Assembly (NCBI GenBank): GCA_032718475.1
Contig: JAUCBJ010001966.1
Coordinates: 1 to 64,000 of the forward strand
DNA from: Nemertoderma westbladi
Taxonomy: Eukaryota > Xenacoelomorpha > Nemertodermatida > Nemertodermatidae
Direction of reading: 5' to 3'
DNA: 64,000 bases
The notes under the pieces: generated by a model
Seen by the model: the letters and a program-made list of their open reading frames with translations, nothing else
What the model was told of the DNA's origin: nothing
Databases searched by the model: none
Translations under genes and position numbers: made by a program
Shown: positions 22,147 to 33,975 of the stretch, piece after piece
Layout of the letters: every line of letters begins with the position of its first letter
Position numbering within the stretch: the stretch's first letter is position 1

Positions 22147-23205
22147 AAGAGTTGAGATATCCTTGTACTCTATGAATTACATATCTAGAGATCTTGGCGT
22201 GGAAGTGATGAGAAGTGCATTAGAAAACATACAGCCATATGAGGGATTATTTGTACAGCAAAATGGGAGGAATCACTGGCGAGCTCTAGCAAAAGAGGTG
22301 ACAAGGTGTTGTGTCATCGCCTCTAAGACCACAGGAACAATATATGTAGCTTGGTATGCTCATGATATGAACATATATGAAAACGACATGAAAATGAACA
22401 AAAGGAATATGTTTTGCATCTATTGAAGCACACTCCCATACAAAAAATTTGTGAGTTGGATTCTGTGAAACCTTTAGAAGCAACAGTGCTTGGATTTCGA
22501 CAAGCAACTGGACCATACCAAAGATACGAAATTTTGCTTTCGATTGGTGGTGAAATTTCCAAGATATATTCTAACCGAGGCTTGGAGTGTGTTTTAGATG
22601 AATTGAGAGATGCTTTTCACAGAGCACAAGAACCAAAAACAAGATAAATTTATTTTTTGGTTGATGGAGAGGAGCTGGAAATTGAAATTCAAGCACCCAA
22701 AGAGTTCAATAATGAGCAGCAGCAGATAATTATTTGGTATCCAATTAAATTATTGAGAAGCCCAATTGAAGGTAAACAACAAAATATGCAAGATAGATTG
22801 AAGAAAGTCGAAAATGAATATGAGAAGGCCAAGTCCATGTGTTTGGTTGAATATCCTGCAAAAAAGAAGAGCAGTGTGAGAAAAGTGCTTGAATTAGAAG
22901 AAGGTGAATATCAATGTATAGCATACTGGAACCAGAGCTATAGAGGAAAAGTGCGTCATATATTATATTTGCAGAATGAAGCTGGTGAATCTGCCAGACC
23001 AGTATATGGCTATTTCTTGCAGAGAGAAGTTGAGGCAATGCAGTGTGATTTGTCTACAGTGCTGTCTCCACTGCTAATTAAAGTTGGAAGAACAAAAACA
23101 ACACCACAAAAGAATAAAGATAGAATTGTCACTGTAGCACACAATAAGACAACTAATACTTTCGAGTGGAATGAGGCAAGTAATTTCTATTCAATGAGAA
23201 TATAA
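22147..23205 (+). pseudogene. 3' part of the unknown split gene
   Basis: The frame entering from the left continues in phase from 22147 to a stop at 22426, but coding-like sequence shifts by one base near 22410 and continues from 22414, is interrupted by a TAA at 22645-22647, and then stays open in the same frame to 23205. The C-terminal 180 residues are charged, with a coiled-coil-like Lys/Glu stretch at about 22780-22850. Together with 1999-2969 the protein would be roughly 670 residues. The damage (insertion, frame change, stop) shows a dead copy. Function is unknown. Confidence 0.6.
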
Positions 23206-23897
23206 ATTACTATGGTTCTGAATCTATCCTCATACTGCAAATTTAAAAAAAGCAATCAAAAATAATCAAACTCATATAAAAAACAAACATATTAAAATCA
23301 AAAACAATCATACTACAATCAAAATCAAAACATATATTCAATTTCTATTCTACAGTTTTCAATAAAAAACAAACATATTACAATACAATAGAAAACAATT
23401 TTCTATTGTTTCAATGTGTATAATATTATAACAAACAATTTTGTTGGTCCCATCCTAAACATTTATGGGCCCTTATTATTATCCTAGTTTGTTTGTTTGT
23501 TTGTGCGTTCTCTCTAGGCCAAACGCCTGGACCGATTTTAATGAAACTTTAACACAACTATACTACCATGACCTAGTTGTGTCTCCTCTAAGTTGGTTGC
23601 CATGGATACCATATTTCCAAAATGGTTTAACAAAATTGTTTTTTTTAGGTTTTTTAGGGTTTTTGGCAGTACATTTCGGTCGTTTTCGGCGGTTTTTCGG
23701 CTGTAAAAAATTTTCTATTTCGAATTTCGAAATTCCGGGACTGTGACCCTCTTCAGAAATGCCATCACTACATTGTGTAAAAAAATCTAAGCGATTCGAT
23801 TATTTTTGAGAGAGGAGTTACACTTTTAGTGTCCAAAATGCGGAGTGGATGGGACCCCAGGAGACCGCCAGGCTTGTTTCTATTGTCAGTTTTATAT
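23206..23897. other. AT-rich flank and unclassified repeat
   Basis: 23206-23447 is simple AT-rich DNA with repeated AAAACAAACATATT. From about 23449 the sequence turns into repeat-like DNA (GTTTGTTTGTTTGTGCG; GGCCAAACGCCTGGACCGAT) of the kind common in dispersed invertebrate repeats. A direct repeat of about 37 bases (TTTCAATGTGTATAATAT..., ending AACAATTTTGTT) lies at 23410-23446 and again at 24856-24893, bracketing this stretch and the repeat copy that follows. Confidence 0.55.
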
Positions 23898-24855
23898 TGT
23901 GGGGCGAGCCACGAAGTTGGCGGAGCCTTAGCGAATTGACACTGTTAGGGGGTGGGTCAATTTATGCAAATAGTTGTCGTCGTCGTTGTCGTCGTCGTCG
24001 TTGTCGTCGTCGTCGTCGTTGTCGTCGTCGTTACGATTTTGACATGCTAATAACTTTGTCGGATTTAAAGCTGCCAAGTTGAAATTTTGTAGGTATCAAT
24101 ATGAGCAAAAGTTGAGATTTTTGAGAGACTTTCAGACACCATCAGTGCAATGGTCTCCCGCTAGAGGGCCACATGTCTAAACATTAAATGCCCTCCCATT
24201 TCTTTGCTTTTAATCCGTTTAAGCTGAAACTTGGCAGATATGTATTAGACCATTAGCTGTGACTTTCAAAGGAGGCGAATCCATCTGCAGTTCTCCAGTC
24301 TGCCGCTAGAGGGCCAAAGGTCTGAAAGTGAAATCGTTGTCGTCGTTACGATTTTGACATGCTAATAACTTTGTCGGATTTAAAGCTGCCAAGTTGAAAA
24401 TTTGTAGGTATCAATATGAGCTAAAGTTGAGACGTTTGAGACACTTTCAGACACCATCAGAGCAATAGTCTCCTGCTAGAGGGCCACATGTCTAAACGTT
24501 AAATGTCCTCCCATTTCTTTGCTTTTAATCCATTTATGCTGAAATTTGGCAGATATGTACTAGACCATTAGCTGTGACTTTGAAAGAAGGAATTGAATTG
24601 AATTGAATTGAAGGCTAATCCGTGTGCAGTTCTTCAGTCTGCCGCTAGAGGGCGAAATGTTTGAAAGTGAAATCTTTCTCCCATCTCGTTATTTATGATC
24701 CGTTCAAGCTGAAACGTAGCAGATATGTAGTAGAAGTCGGCCTGAGTCTTTGGTGGGCAGTAAACGGTCTGGAGTCCTCCAGTCTGCCGCTAGAGGGCGA
24801 AATGTATAACTAAGTATAATTAAGTCACGTGCTGCGCGAAGGCCCCACTTCGTGT
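23898..24855. repeat. Dispersed CTCF-motif-rich repeat, copy A
   Basis: About 958 bp starting TGTGGGGCGAGCCACGAAGT and ending GGCCCCACTTCGTG; the outer bases CACGAAG and CTTCGTG are inverted. It begins with a GTC/GTT microsatellite, followed by tandem units of about 310 bp with landmarks TTACGATTTTGACATGC and TGCCGCTAGAGGGC. It holds two units plus a diverged tail. A second copy lies at 55909-57177. No coding capacity. Confidence 0.85.
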
Positions 24856-24949
24856 TTCAATGTGTGTATATAATATAACAAACAATTTTGTTTTGTAAAT
24901 TTTATCAAATATTCCTAAAATATGCTCGTCCAAGTTATCAACACATTTC

Positions 24950-25384
24950 AGTTCATTCACCAAAATGAAAAATGTGCCACTCCTGTGTGCACTCGCCACA
25001 GAGGGCCGGTTGACCGCTGCAATCAGGACAAAAGAGATTACTTTTCACTTGCGCATTATTGTTGCGGGCACAATTTCTGCAACGATTTCGTTGACCTTCC
25101 TTTTGGTATTTGCAGAGAATGTGAGGAAAAGGACTTCTTTGAGTGGGCCGCTTTTTTGGTCTGGACTTGGACTCAGGCTGGACTTGGAGCACACCTGGAC
25201 TCGGATTGGACTTGGAAGTACTCTGAGCAATGTCCTGTAGCTTGGACTCAGGCTGGACTTGGAGCACACCTGGATTCGGATTGGACTTGGAAGTATTCTG
25301 AGCAACGTCCTGTAGCTTGGACTCAGGCTGGACTTGGAGCACACCTGGACTCGGATTGGACTTGGAAGTACTCTGAGCAACGTC
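24950..25384 (-). CDS. Candidate terminal exon: 24-residue repeats and a piggyBac-like Cys-rich finger
   Basis: Read on the minus strand. A splice acceptor (TCTCTACAG) lies just above 25384 and the stop is near 24953. The N-terminal two thirds are three tandem copies of a 24-residue Ser/Pro/Gln unit (core SKSNPSPGVLQVQPES). The C-terminus (RCRNC...FCPDC...LCGEC...H...H) resembles the Cys-rich finger at the end of piggyBac-type transposases and PGBD-derived proteins. No DDD transposase core is present here. An exon at 28166-28296 could precede it: both sides of that junction are phase 0. It could be a domesticated piece or simply a transposon remnant. Confidence 0.5.
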
Positions 25385-25589
25385 CTGTAGAGAAAATAAT
25401 GTATTAAATATAATATAAAAAAATTAAATATTTATGACTAAATTCTGCTCATTATTAGTGAAGACTACATGCTCTAAAATTTTTCTTTCCAAAATGCCAC
25501 CACATGACAATTTTGTCCACACCATAGATCAGAATGCAATACAATTTGGATCCTTATAGAAAATTCTTTGGGGAACCCATTTCTGTTGT

Positions 25590-27670
25590 TTATGCAATAT
25601 TGTTCCAAAATGGAACAGTATGCACCTATTGTTCCAAATACACTACATTGTTTAATATTGTTAATATTTAACAACATTAAAGTATTTTTCCATATATGGA
25701 ACAACATTCTATATATGGAACAATGTTCCATATTGTTCCATATTTGGAACAATATTGTTAATATTCAACAATATTAAAGTATTGTTCCATATATGGAACA
25801 ATTTAATCATTTGTTCCATATTTGGAACAATATTGTTAATATTCAACAATATTAGTATTGTTCCATATATGGAACAGGAACAATATTGTTAATATTCAAC
25901 AATATTAGTATTGTTCCATCCATATATGGAACAGGTTAATCATTTGTTCCATATTTGGAACAATATTGTTAATATTCAACAATATTAAAGTATTGTTCTA
26001 TATATGGAACAAGTTAATCATTTGTTCCATATTTGGAACAATATTGTTAATATTCATCAATATTAAAGTATTGTTCCATATATGGAACAAGTTAATCATT
26101 TGTTCCATATTTGGAACAAAATTGTTAATATTCATCAATAGTAAAGTATTGTTCCATATCTGGAACAAGTTAATTATTTGTTCCATATTTGGAACAAAAT
26201 TGTTAATATTCAATAATATTAAAGTAATATTCCCTTTATGGAACAAGTTAATTATTTGTTCAATATTTGGAACAATATTGTTAATATTCAACAATATTAA
26301 AGTATCGTTCCATATATGGAACAAGTTAATCATTTGTTCCATATTTGGAACAATATTGTTAATATTCAGCAATATTAAAGTATTGTTCCATATATGGAAC
26401 AGGTTAATCATTTGTTCTTTTTATGGAACAATATTGTTAATATTCAGCAATATTAAAGTAATATTCCATATATGGAACAAGTTAATTATTTGTTCCATAT
26501 TTGGAACAATATTGTTAATATTCAATAATATTAAAGTAATATTCCATATATGGAACAAGTTAATTATTTGTTCCATATTTGGAACAATATTGTTAATATT
26601 CAACAATATTAAAGTATCGTTCCATATATGGAACAAGTTAATCATTTGTTCCATATTTGGAACAATATTGTTAATATTCAGCAATATTAAAGTATTGTTC
26701 CATATATGGAACAGGTTAATCATTTGTTCTTTTTATGGAACAATATTGTTAATATTCAGCAATATTAAAGTAATATTCCATATATGGAACAGGTTAATTA
26801 TTTGTTCCATATTTGGAACAATATTGTTAATATTCAACAATATTAAAGTATTGTTCCATATATGGAACAGGTTAATTATTTGTTCCATATTTGGAACAAT
26901 ATTGTTAATATTCAAAAATATTAAAGTAATATTCCATATATGGAACAGGTTAATCATTTGTTCCATATTTGGAACAATATTGTTAATATTCAACAATATT
27001 AAAGTATTGTTCCATATATGGAACAGGTTAATCATTTATTACATATTTGGAACAATATTGTTAATATTCAACAATATTAAAGTATTGTTCCATATATGGA
27101 ACAAGTTAATCATTTGTTCCATATTTGGAACAAAATTGTTAATATTCATCAATATTAAGTATTGTTCCATATCTGGAACAAGTTAATTATTTGTTCCATA
27201 TTTGGAACAATATTGTTAATATTCAAAAATATTAAAGTAATATTCCATATATGGAACAAGTTAATTATTTGTTCCATATTTGGAACAATATTGTTAATAT
27301 TCAACAATATTAAAGTATCGTTCCATATATGGAACAAGTTAATCATTTGTTCCATATTTGGAACAATATTGTTAATATTCAACAATATTAAAATATTGTT
27401 CCATATATGGAACAAGTTAATTATTTGTTCCATATTTGGAACAATATTGTTAATATTCAACAATATTAAAGTATTGTTCCATATATGGAACAGGTTAATC
27501 ATTTGTTCCATATTTGGAACAATATTGTTAATATTCAACAATATTAAAGTATTGTTCCAGATATGGAACAAGTTAATCATTTGTTCCATGTTTGGAACAA
27601 TATTGTTAATATTCAACAATATCAAAGTATTGTTCCATATATGGAATAACGTTCCATATATGGAACAAGT
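25590..27670. repeat. 78-bp satellite with paired CArG boxes
   Basis: About 25 tandem units of 78 bp, each built of palindromes: TTCCATATATGGAA, TTCCATATTTGGAA and AATATTGTTAATATTCAACA. The CCATATATGG and CCATATTTGG cores both fit CC(A/T)6GG, the binding consensus of SRF/MADS proteins. The first copies (25600-25960) are irregular. Because 78 is a multiple of three and lacks stops in some frames, long open frames run along both strands, but they are satellite, not genes. Confidence 0.95.
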
Positions 27671-28165
27671 AAATCATTTGTTCCATATTTGGAACAATAT
27701 TCTCTTGGAACAAAGTTCTCTTTGGCAGTCAGATGTTACAGAGTGTTGCAGAACATTATGATTTTTGCTGGAATTGTTTTGTTCTGGAACATTCCAGCAC
27801 CAATGCTGATAATTGCTTAAATTGGTGTGTACATGTTCTGGAATGTTCTGAACGCCACAGTTCTAAATATGGAACATTTCATATATGGAATAAATTGGAA
27901 CCATATTCGTCCACATTAAAGTATTGTTCCAAATATGGAACATGGCCTGGGACGGGACACCCACTATGCATATCACTATCGCATTGGTTCTCCAAACAGT
28001 ATCATCTTCCATCTTTTAGCTTCAATATTACCACAATATTAATTATTGAAAGTCATGGATCAACCCATTTTTTTTTCAATACGCAGAGCCAAGAGTATTG
28101 TTTTGGTAGCCTATCACTGCCATTATGGTGAGGCTGAAAACTTGGTGATATGTAGAGCTGTTTAC

Positions 28166-28296
28166 CTTTTCCAGTAGCTTTTGCACATCCTCATGCATGT
28201 CGTTCATTTTTTCACCTAGATTCTTGATTTCATTCATCATTGGTTTGTGTTGCTTGATCATCTCATTTACTATTTCCTCTAATACAGTCGTCAGTT
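28166..28296 (-). CDS. Candidate exon encoding a short coiled coil
   Basis: Read on the minus strand: acceptor TATTTTTCAG before 28296 and donor GTAAAC after 28166. The 131 bases are open in one frame (entry phase 1, exit phase 0) and encode about 43 residues rich in Glu, Lys, Met and Leu, with heptad spacing (NEIKNLGEKMNDM). Exit phase 0 matches the exon at 25384-24950, so the CArG satellite would be the intron between them. No domain is recognised. Confidence 0.4.
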
Positions 28297-31071
28297 CTGA
28301 AAAATAGGTAAAGAAATTCAGTTTATTGATTTACAGTGGAATAACACACTTTTATTAAATTTTGAACAAACAAACAACATTTTTTGTACAATTAATAATT
28401 GTCAAATAATTTGGAAGGTGCGGAATTGGATCCATTTATTACTCAAGTAGGCTGAGCAGAATTGGCCATTCCCTACATAGTGGCAGTGATGTATTATGGT
28501 CTGGTTAGCTAGTAATTATTTGGTATATAACTAAAATTTGTTTTTAAATTTTGGCAGTGTTTCATTTGGGTCCTTGGTTAGGGTCAGTTGACGGTGTCCT
28601 ACTGTCTGTGTTTCGTGTTGGTCCTTGGTTAGGGTCAGTTGTCAAGTCTCTGATAATAAAAATGGGTCTAACTTCGCACCTGCCTCCAAATAATGTAGAG
28701 TAAAAAAATCTAAAATACAACCTGCAATTACAAAAATTCAATAGAGTCATTCATCTACAATTGATTTACTCAAATATGAGTATGGAATTGTAAAATATAG
28801 TGCATCACGTGAAAATCGCATAAAAAATATGCATATTATTAGCGTATTGTAAGGCAAGGGAAGGGACTCAAGTTTTGTGTGCATCGGAAAAAATGTATGC
28901 TAAATACCAGTCTAATTGTTTGAATAAATTGCTTTTAATGCTCACACAATTCGTGATTTTTTATATTCCTGGCGCCTGGCGGGTAGCAAAATTATTTTTA
29001 CATTGCCTTTCAAATTATATGCATATTTCTTAAATCTGTGAGTAGATTGTATAAAATATATGTATTATACTTAGATACCGTTTATTCTGAGAAATAAATG
29101 ACAAGAATGAATTTATCATGTTTGGGTTTCCAAAATGTTCGTGTGATAAAAGTATCATTTGTTCACAGTGTAGTCGGACAAAAATAGTGTTGCGAATAAA
29201 GCTTCTAAGATTGGACGGCACCCTCATGTGATTATGTAAGTAAAGATCTTTGGGCGCTTTTTCGGTAACTGGGGTTGTCTGTTGAAAATGTTAAGGCTCG
29301 TTTTTACCTAATTTCCAGTGAAATTTATTTGAACAATCGTGTAATAAAGCGTTTGTGAAGCAAATATAGCTAGTCAAATTTAGCTAGTAACTACCTACTA
29401 AATAAAAATATGAGTATGATGGTCGCAATTACAAGAAATTGACCACCCTAGTAAACGAAAAAGCTACTATACTGAGATTTTTCTTTTACTGGGTTTTACT
29501 GTTTAGAAAATTTAGCTAGTCAAGTAACTGGCTAGTAAATAAAAAAAATGAAATAAACCTCCCCAGAAAATGAAAAGGCTGCAGTTTTTGAGACACCAGG
29601 AAACAACACCTCCGCCAACCCACCATGCCATTGGAAGCATTTGTCACATACTTCCAGCCCACCATCCTGCACCTCCAACCAAACACCCCAAACTGTCAAC
29701 CAAACATCCCACACCTCAAACCCACCACCCCACACCTGAAACCCGCCCTATTCCCCCAACCCACCACACCCCACGCATCCAACCAATATATATTAATTAC
29801 TAGCTACCACAAAAATTACTAGAGCCTACTGTACATATATTATATAGGTCTACTGTACATATATTATATAGGTCTTTACAATGGCAAATAAAACACATTT
29901 TAAAAGTCAATTTGGAAATCAATTAAGATTATATACGCTAAAAACAGATAAAACACATATTTATACAGGACAGGTACATTATTTAAAAATATTCAATAGA
30001 AAGTATAATAAACACACAATTAGGGCAAAAATATAACTAAAAACGGATCTTTAAATAAAAAATTAAAAATATGTACACGTCACAAACAACAGTAACAAAC
30101 AATAGTTACAGTGGATACAAAATAAAATAAACAAAAAAACATAAAAAACCATAGCAATGCATAGTTAGTTATAGATACAGAAGTTAAATTAATATAAGTA
30201 GCGTTGGGGGGTGAAATATGCAATGGCTACCTGTCTGACTGGTGTATCACTGAAAATATGCCCATTATGGTGGGGGGCGTTCGTCATCGCTGGATTGTTG
30301 AACATCATAATTCATCGTTGATAGTAGGGGGCGTAGCGAGTGTTGGATGGTGATCGGACATTACGCGGTCCCGTTTGTTTCGCATAATTAACACTAGGTT
30401 GGGAATGTGACAACGATGATGTTGAGGCATCTTTGCAGCGTCGGCACAGGCGTCCGGGGCGATCTCGTTTCGTGGGTTCCGCATATAATACATTCGCCCA
30501 TAATAATTATCCAAACAAATTAAAAATGTATCAAAAGTGTTGTTAAATTCGAAATACCGAAGACCAAATCATCCATTAACAGAACCGCAGTTAGTGCAGC
30601 AGTACAATAGAAATAGGCGCCAAGCAGTCTTCACATTACACAACTGATCTAGTTACTGCTGATTTTACATTAACAGATTAATAACCTTTTTCCTAGAAAT
30701 AATATGAGGAAAATGATCAATATATAACAGCAAGACACATCATCCCATCGCCTAATTACCCAACATAAATCTAATTATATTACCTAACATAAATATGTTA
30801 ACCCATACGGAGTATGTTCTTCCTGAGTAAAATCTATACTCATGCACAGTGCACACATCCGATCATCACCATTAGCATGCATTGCCCTCATAATATGTGG
30901 AATAACAACCAGTAGTTAGTTAGCAGTGCAGTAGAGCGATATAAACAATGCACTGAGAAGCATAAACGTGTATTATACCAATTAAAACAAATTCTATGTT
31001 TGCATTTGTGGATTTATTTAGATAATTAGACAACTAGATAATATATATTGCTAGGGTCTGCTGTATCTAAA
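28297..31071. other. Intergenic or intronic DNA without a supported gene
   Basis: AT-rich. At about 28566-28640 a GGTCCTTGGTTAGGGTCAGTT unit occurs twice. At 29600-29780 a C/A-rich stretch repeats CCCACCACCCCACACCTGAA-like units. Two copies of a CTACTGTACATATATTATAT unit lie near 29825-29870. Open frames here are short and have no domain. Confidence 0.55.
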
Positions 31072-31295
31072 ATGCATTTAGGTACCTTTATGTTGGGGGT
31101 GGTCGGGGGGATCACTCTAGTGGTCTGGTCGAGCACTCCAGCCTATTGTGAGGAAATCTCAGGCTGCATACCTGAGATTTGGTTGTACCAGGACGATGAC
31201 CAGTCAGGCCTATCCAAAGAGTACTCAATGACGACTGACTCCACCCAGTTATCATCCGACGGAATGAATGACGTTGTCTCTTCTGTAAGAGTGGT
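31072..31295 (+). CDS. Mosaic gene, exon 1: signal peptide and first beta/gamma-crystallin motif
   Basis: ATG at 31072 is followed by a hydrophobic stretch (residues about 5-20, MLGVVGGITLVVW) typical of a secretory signal, then the start of a beta/gamma-crystallin Greek-key motif: IWLYQDDDQSG, then NDVVSSVRV, which is the N/D-N/D-X-X-S/T-S calcium-binding signature of this family. Ending at 31295 gives phase 2, which fits the next exon at 33351; the donor there (GTGTGG) is weak, while a stronger-looking GTAAGA at 31285 would give phase 0 and not fit. Other starts are possible, but this ATG gives a good signal peptide. Confidence 0.7.
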
Positions 31296-31729
31296 GTGTG
31301 GAATGTTAGTATAAATGTGATCCACTTGAAACAATGTTTATTTTAGAACAATATCCAAATCAAATATCAACCAACCATTTAATTTGAAACCCGCTCTCTA
31401 ATATAGGATTTATTAGAAGAATAGGATAATTAAGTTGTCATAGACTTTACAATATTCAGGATTTCGGTTCTGTTACAATGCATTCTAGAATACTGTAGAT
31501 TCATATTGGTTTCATACAATTGAATATATGTTAGGAAAATTTGCCAACAAAATGAAAGAAATAAAAATAGGTCATGGTAAAACTAGAATCACCGGTTTTG
31601 CCAACTAGTGTTAAACATTTCCTATGACGAATAATACGTTTTTAGAATGCCATAGATGAGCGGCTGTGCCTGGTGTTTGTCAGTACCATAGTGCAGAGCA
31701 TACGCCAGCTTCCACCATAAACCGGCCCT

Positions 31730-32155
31730 TCTGGCTATTGTGAAATCCGAAGTTCTTCGAATTCGGCGTGTGACTGACTCGCATTCTGTTTTTAGGATCT
31801 ACAGGCACCAATACTTGGACAAATGTAAATTGCGTGGCTATCCCCTTAACTTCCTTCTAACTATGTACGCATGGGACCCATCACCTGCCCTCCCCCCAAA
31901 AAACGGCCTAAAATACTACCTGCGCCACCTAGCGAACAAATCGTGTATTTACCAACCACGCCACAATTCCTTCCCACACTCAACGCGGTTACCAGTAGGC
32001 ATAACAAACGCCTTCACGCCCACGGGCTTTCGATAAAAACTGTACCACGTAACGAACCTTGTTTGGGTAAATTTATCCTCCATGTCAGCCTAATCTCTCT
32101 TTTTACCACTGCTCATAATTTTATTTATTTTAATTATTTAATAGTACCCTCGTAA
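31730..32155 (+). pseudogene. Retroelement polymerase fragment (possibly Penelope-like)
   Basis: A frame from about 31740 to 32036 carries KSEVLRIRRVTDS and LRGYPLNFL, resembling the region after the reverse-transcriptase core in Penelope-like elements. It appears to shift frame near 31870, where the second frame gives a proline-rich stretch and IVYLPTTPQF. It lies in the first intron of the mosaic gene, in the same sense. Short, frameshifted and without the catalytic motif, so the family call is tentative. Confidence 0.35.
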
Positions 32156-32737
32156 CCAGGCATATACAGTACGATAGCCTCGTGTAAATTAGTATCTTTT
32201 ACAGTATATTATTTAATTAAATTTAACCCATTTAAGCCATATGATAAAAAGGAATTTGTTTTACTTAGAATCGTGGCTTAGACCCTTTCAACACCAATAT
32301 AACTCGATTATAGTGCAGAGTGTTATACAGTACTACAATACAGTATACTTTATTTGTAAATAACGGACCATATTTTAACTATGACCCCTATATCATTAGA
32401 AGGAACTACTGTATTACATCGTCTCACATGCAATATATCCTTAGATGTGTGTGTAGGAATCCAAGCCTTATAAAAATGTAATAGTATTAAATTTACCCCG
32501 TCTGGGGGTGTATCTTTATTATTATTATAAAAATTTAATAACATAAGTGAGGGATTGTCATAAAATTATTTACTAGAGAGCCAGCAAGATGGCTAGAAGA
32601 CCATCAGGCCCTAAGATCAGGACAGTTTGACAGAGTTATAGCAGTTTGAGAGAGTTATAGCGGCTCATATACCTCAGGACAAGTAAGCCCTAACGGTAAT
32701 TTTAAATTTTTAAAATAACTTTTTGTTGGGCACAGCT

Positions 32738-32824
32738 TTTGCAAAGTCGGCAATGACGTCCAGGTGTGATCGAACTGGTGACCTCCGGGTTGGAAGCTCT
32801 AACCATTCAGCTAGCGGCTCAGGT
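32738..32824 (-). repeat. tRNA-derived SINE head
   Basis: On the minus strand the sequence shows an A-box-like TAGCTGAATGGTTAGAGC and a B-box-like CCAGTTCGATCAC at tRNA-like spacing. These are the internal RNA polymerase III promoter boxes of tRNA-derived SINEs. It lacks a full cloverleaf, so it is a SINE rather than a tRNA gene. Confidence 0.65.
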
Positions 32825-33350
32825 AAAAAATAGACCTGGAGATACTATCTGATACCTTGTATGTCCGAGGTCTATTTAAAAACATCTAATTAAAAGTAAT
32901 TCGATGATATCCCGAGAACTGATTTTGAAAAAAAAGTGTGATTGTACAGTTTGGTGAACTGCATTCAAAGATACATCATTTATCCATATTTTGGATGACA
33001 TGGTGTTTATTATTATTTATTTTAATTAATTAATTATTACGGTACTTATTTGTTTTAGTGTAACTATTGATTTATATCTTGTTTTCGAGAGTTGATTGGT
33101 GTTGAATTTTATGAATGAGTTTATTATACGGCTATTTTGAATGACAGGTATCGATGAAATCAGACTTTACCAAAACAATTTCAAGCCAATATCAATCTGC
33201 ACAAACATCAAGACAAACATAAGTTTATTTTGACAGCAATTAGCCCTTACGGTCTTCTAATAAACAAGTACTGATAATATACTTATTGATAATTATTATT
33301 GAAAAATTACTTCATAATACACATAATTGTAGTATAATTATAATTTGTAG

Positions 33351-33507
33351 CTGGATTTTGTACACTGACAACTTCGATGGTGCTATAGACATAGCACAGC
33401 CAGGTGACTACTCAACTAGTCAACTACCGAATTCGGCCGATACACTCAGTTCCTTGAAACTCGTTCTTGGAAACGGAATGACTCTGTTTAATGGAACGTT
33501 CTATACA
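33351..33507 (+). CDS. Mosaic gene, exon 2: beta/gamma-crystallin motif
   Basis: Acceptor TAATTTGTAG before 33351; donor ATACAG|GTCAGG after 33507. Entry phase 2, exit phase 1. The reading gives WILYTDNFDG, GDYSTSQL and ADTLSSLKLV, a full Greek-key motif with the D/N-X-X-S-S signature, then the first strand of the next motif (MTLFNGTFYT). The next motif is completed by the exon at 48826 with matching phase, so a 15.3-kb intron splits a single structural domain. Confidence 0.8.
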
Positions 33508-33861
33508 GGTCAGGTCCAGTATTAAATTACATCTTGATTATTTAACACATCCAATAATGTAAATAATTGTCCAATGTAGCACAATGGAATTGAGAGGTTT
33601 AACGTTGCAAGGTTATAGTAGTAGTGAAGTAGTGAAGTTGATATTCCAGAACATTTACAGGAGGATAATATCATACAACTATACAATTTAATGCTAAATT
33701 TATTAGTAATTACCATCGTAATTACTGATCTAGAATAAATAATGAGAAATCAGCAGAATAAACTTCTAGAACATTATTTGATTGGTTAAATATTTTATTA
33801 TCCGCATTTTTGGAGATTGATTGGATAATTGCTTTATCGACTGCAAATGAGGGCATTATAC

Positions 33862-33895
33862 TCTTTATTGTCCGCACTTTTGCGGACAATAAAGG
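33862..33895. repeat. Perfect short hairpin
   Basis: Arms CTTTATTGTCCGCA and TGCGGACAATAAAG (14 bp, perfect) around a 4-base loop, within the second intron of the mosaic gene. Could be the heart of a small foldback element. Confidence 0.6.
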
Positions 33896-33975
33896 TGATA
33901 TTTTAAAGAAATTATTATTTTATTTCATTTTATTTTCTGTAAAGTTCAACTTAATTTATTTAAGGTCTCTCTTAC

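Noticed and set aside
23849-24082. Arg-rich plus-strand frame at the start of repeat copy A (and its twin at 55908)
   Set aside because: It is a translation of the GTC microsatellite.
25966-27186. A 406-codon plus-strand frame and several 100-150 codon minus-strand frames
   Set aside because: They are readings of the 78-bp satellite; its unit length is a multiple of three, so open frames appear on both strands with repeated IWNKLIICSIFGT-type units.
32738-32824. Functional tRNA gene on the minus strand
   Set aside because: Promoter boxes only, no full cloverleaf.
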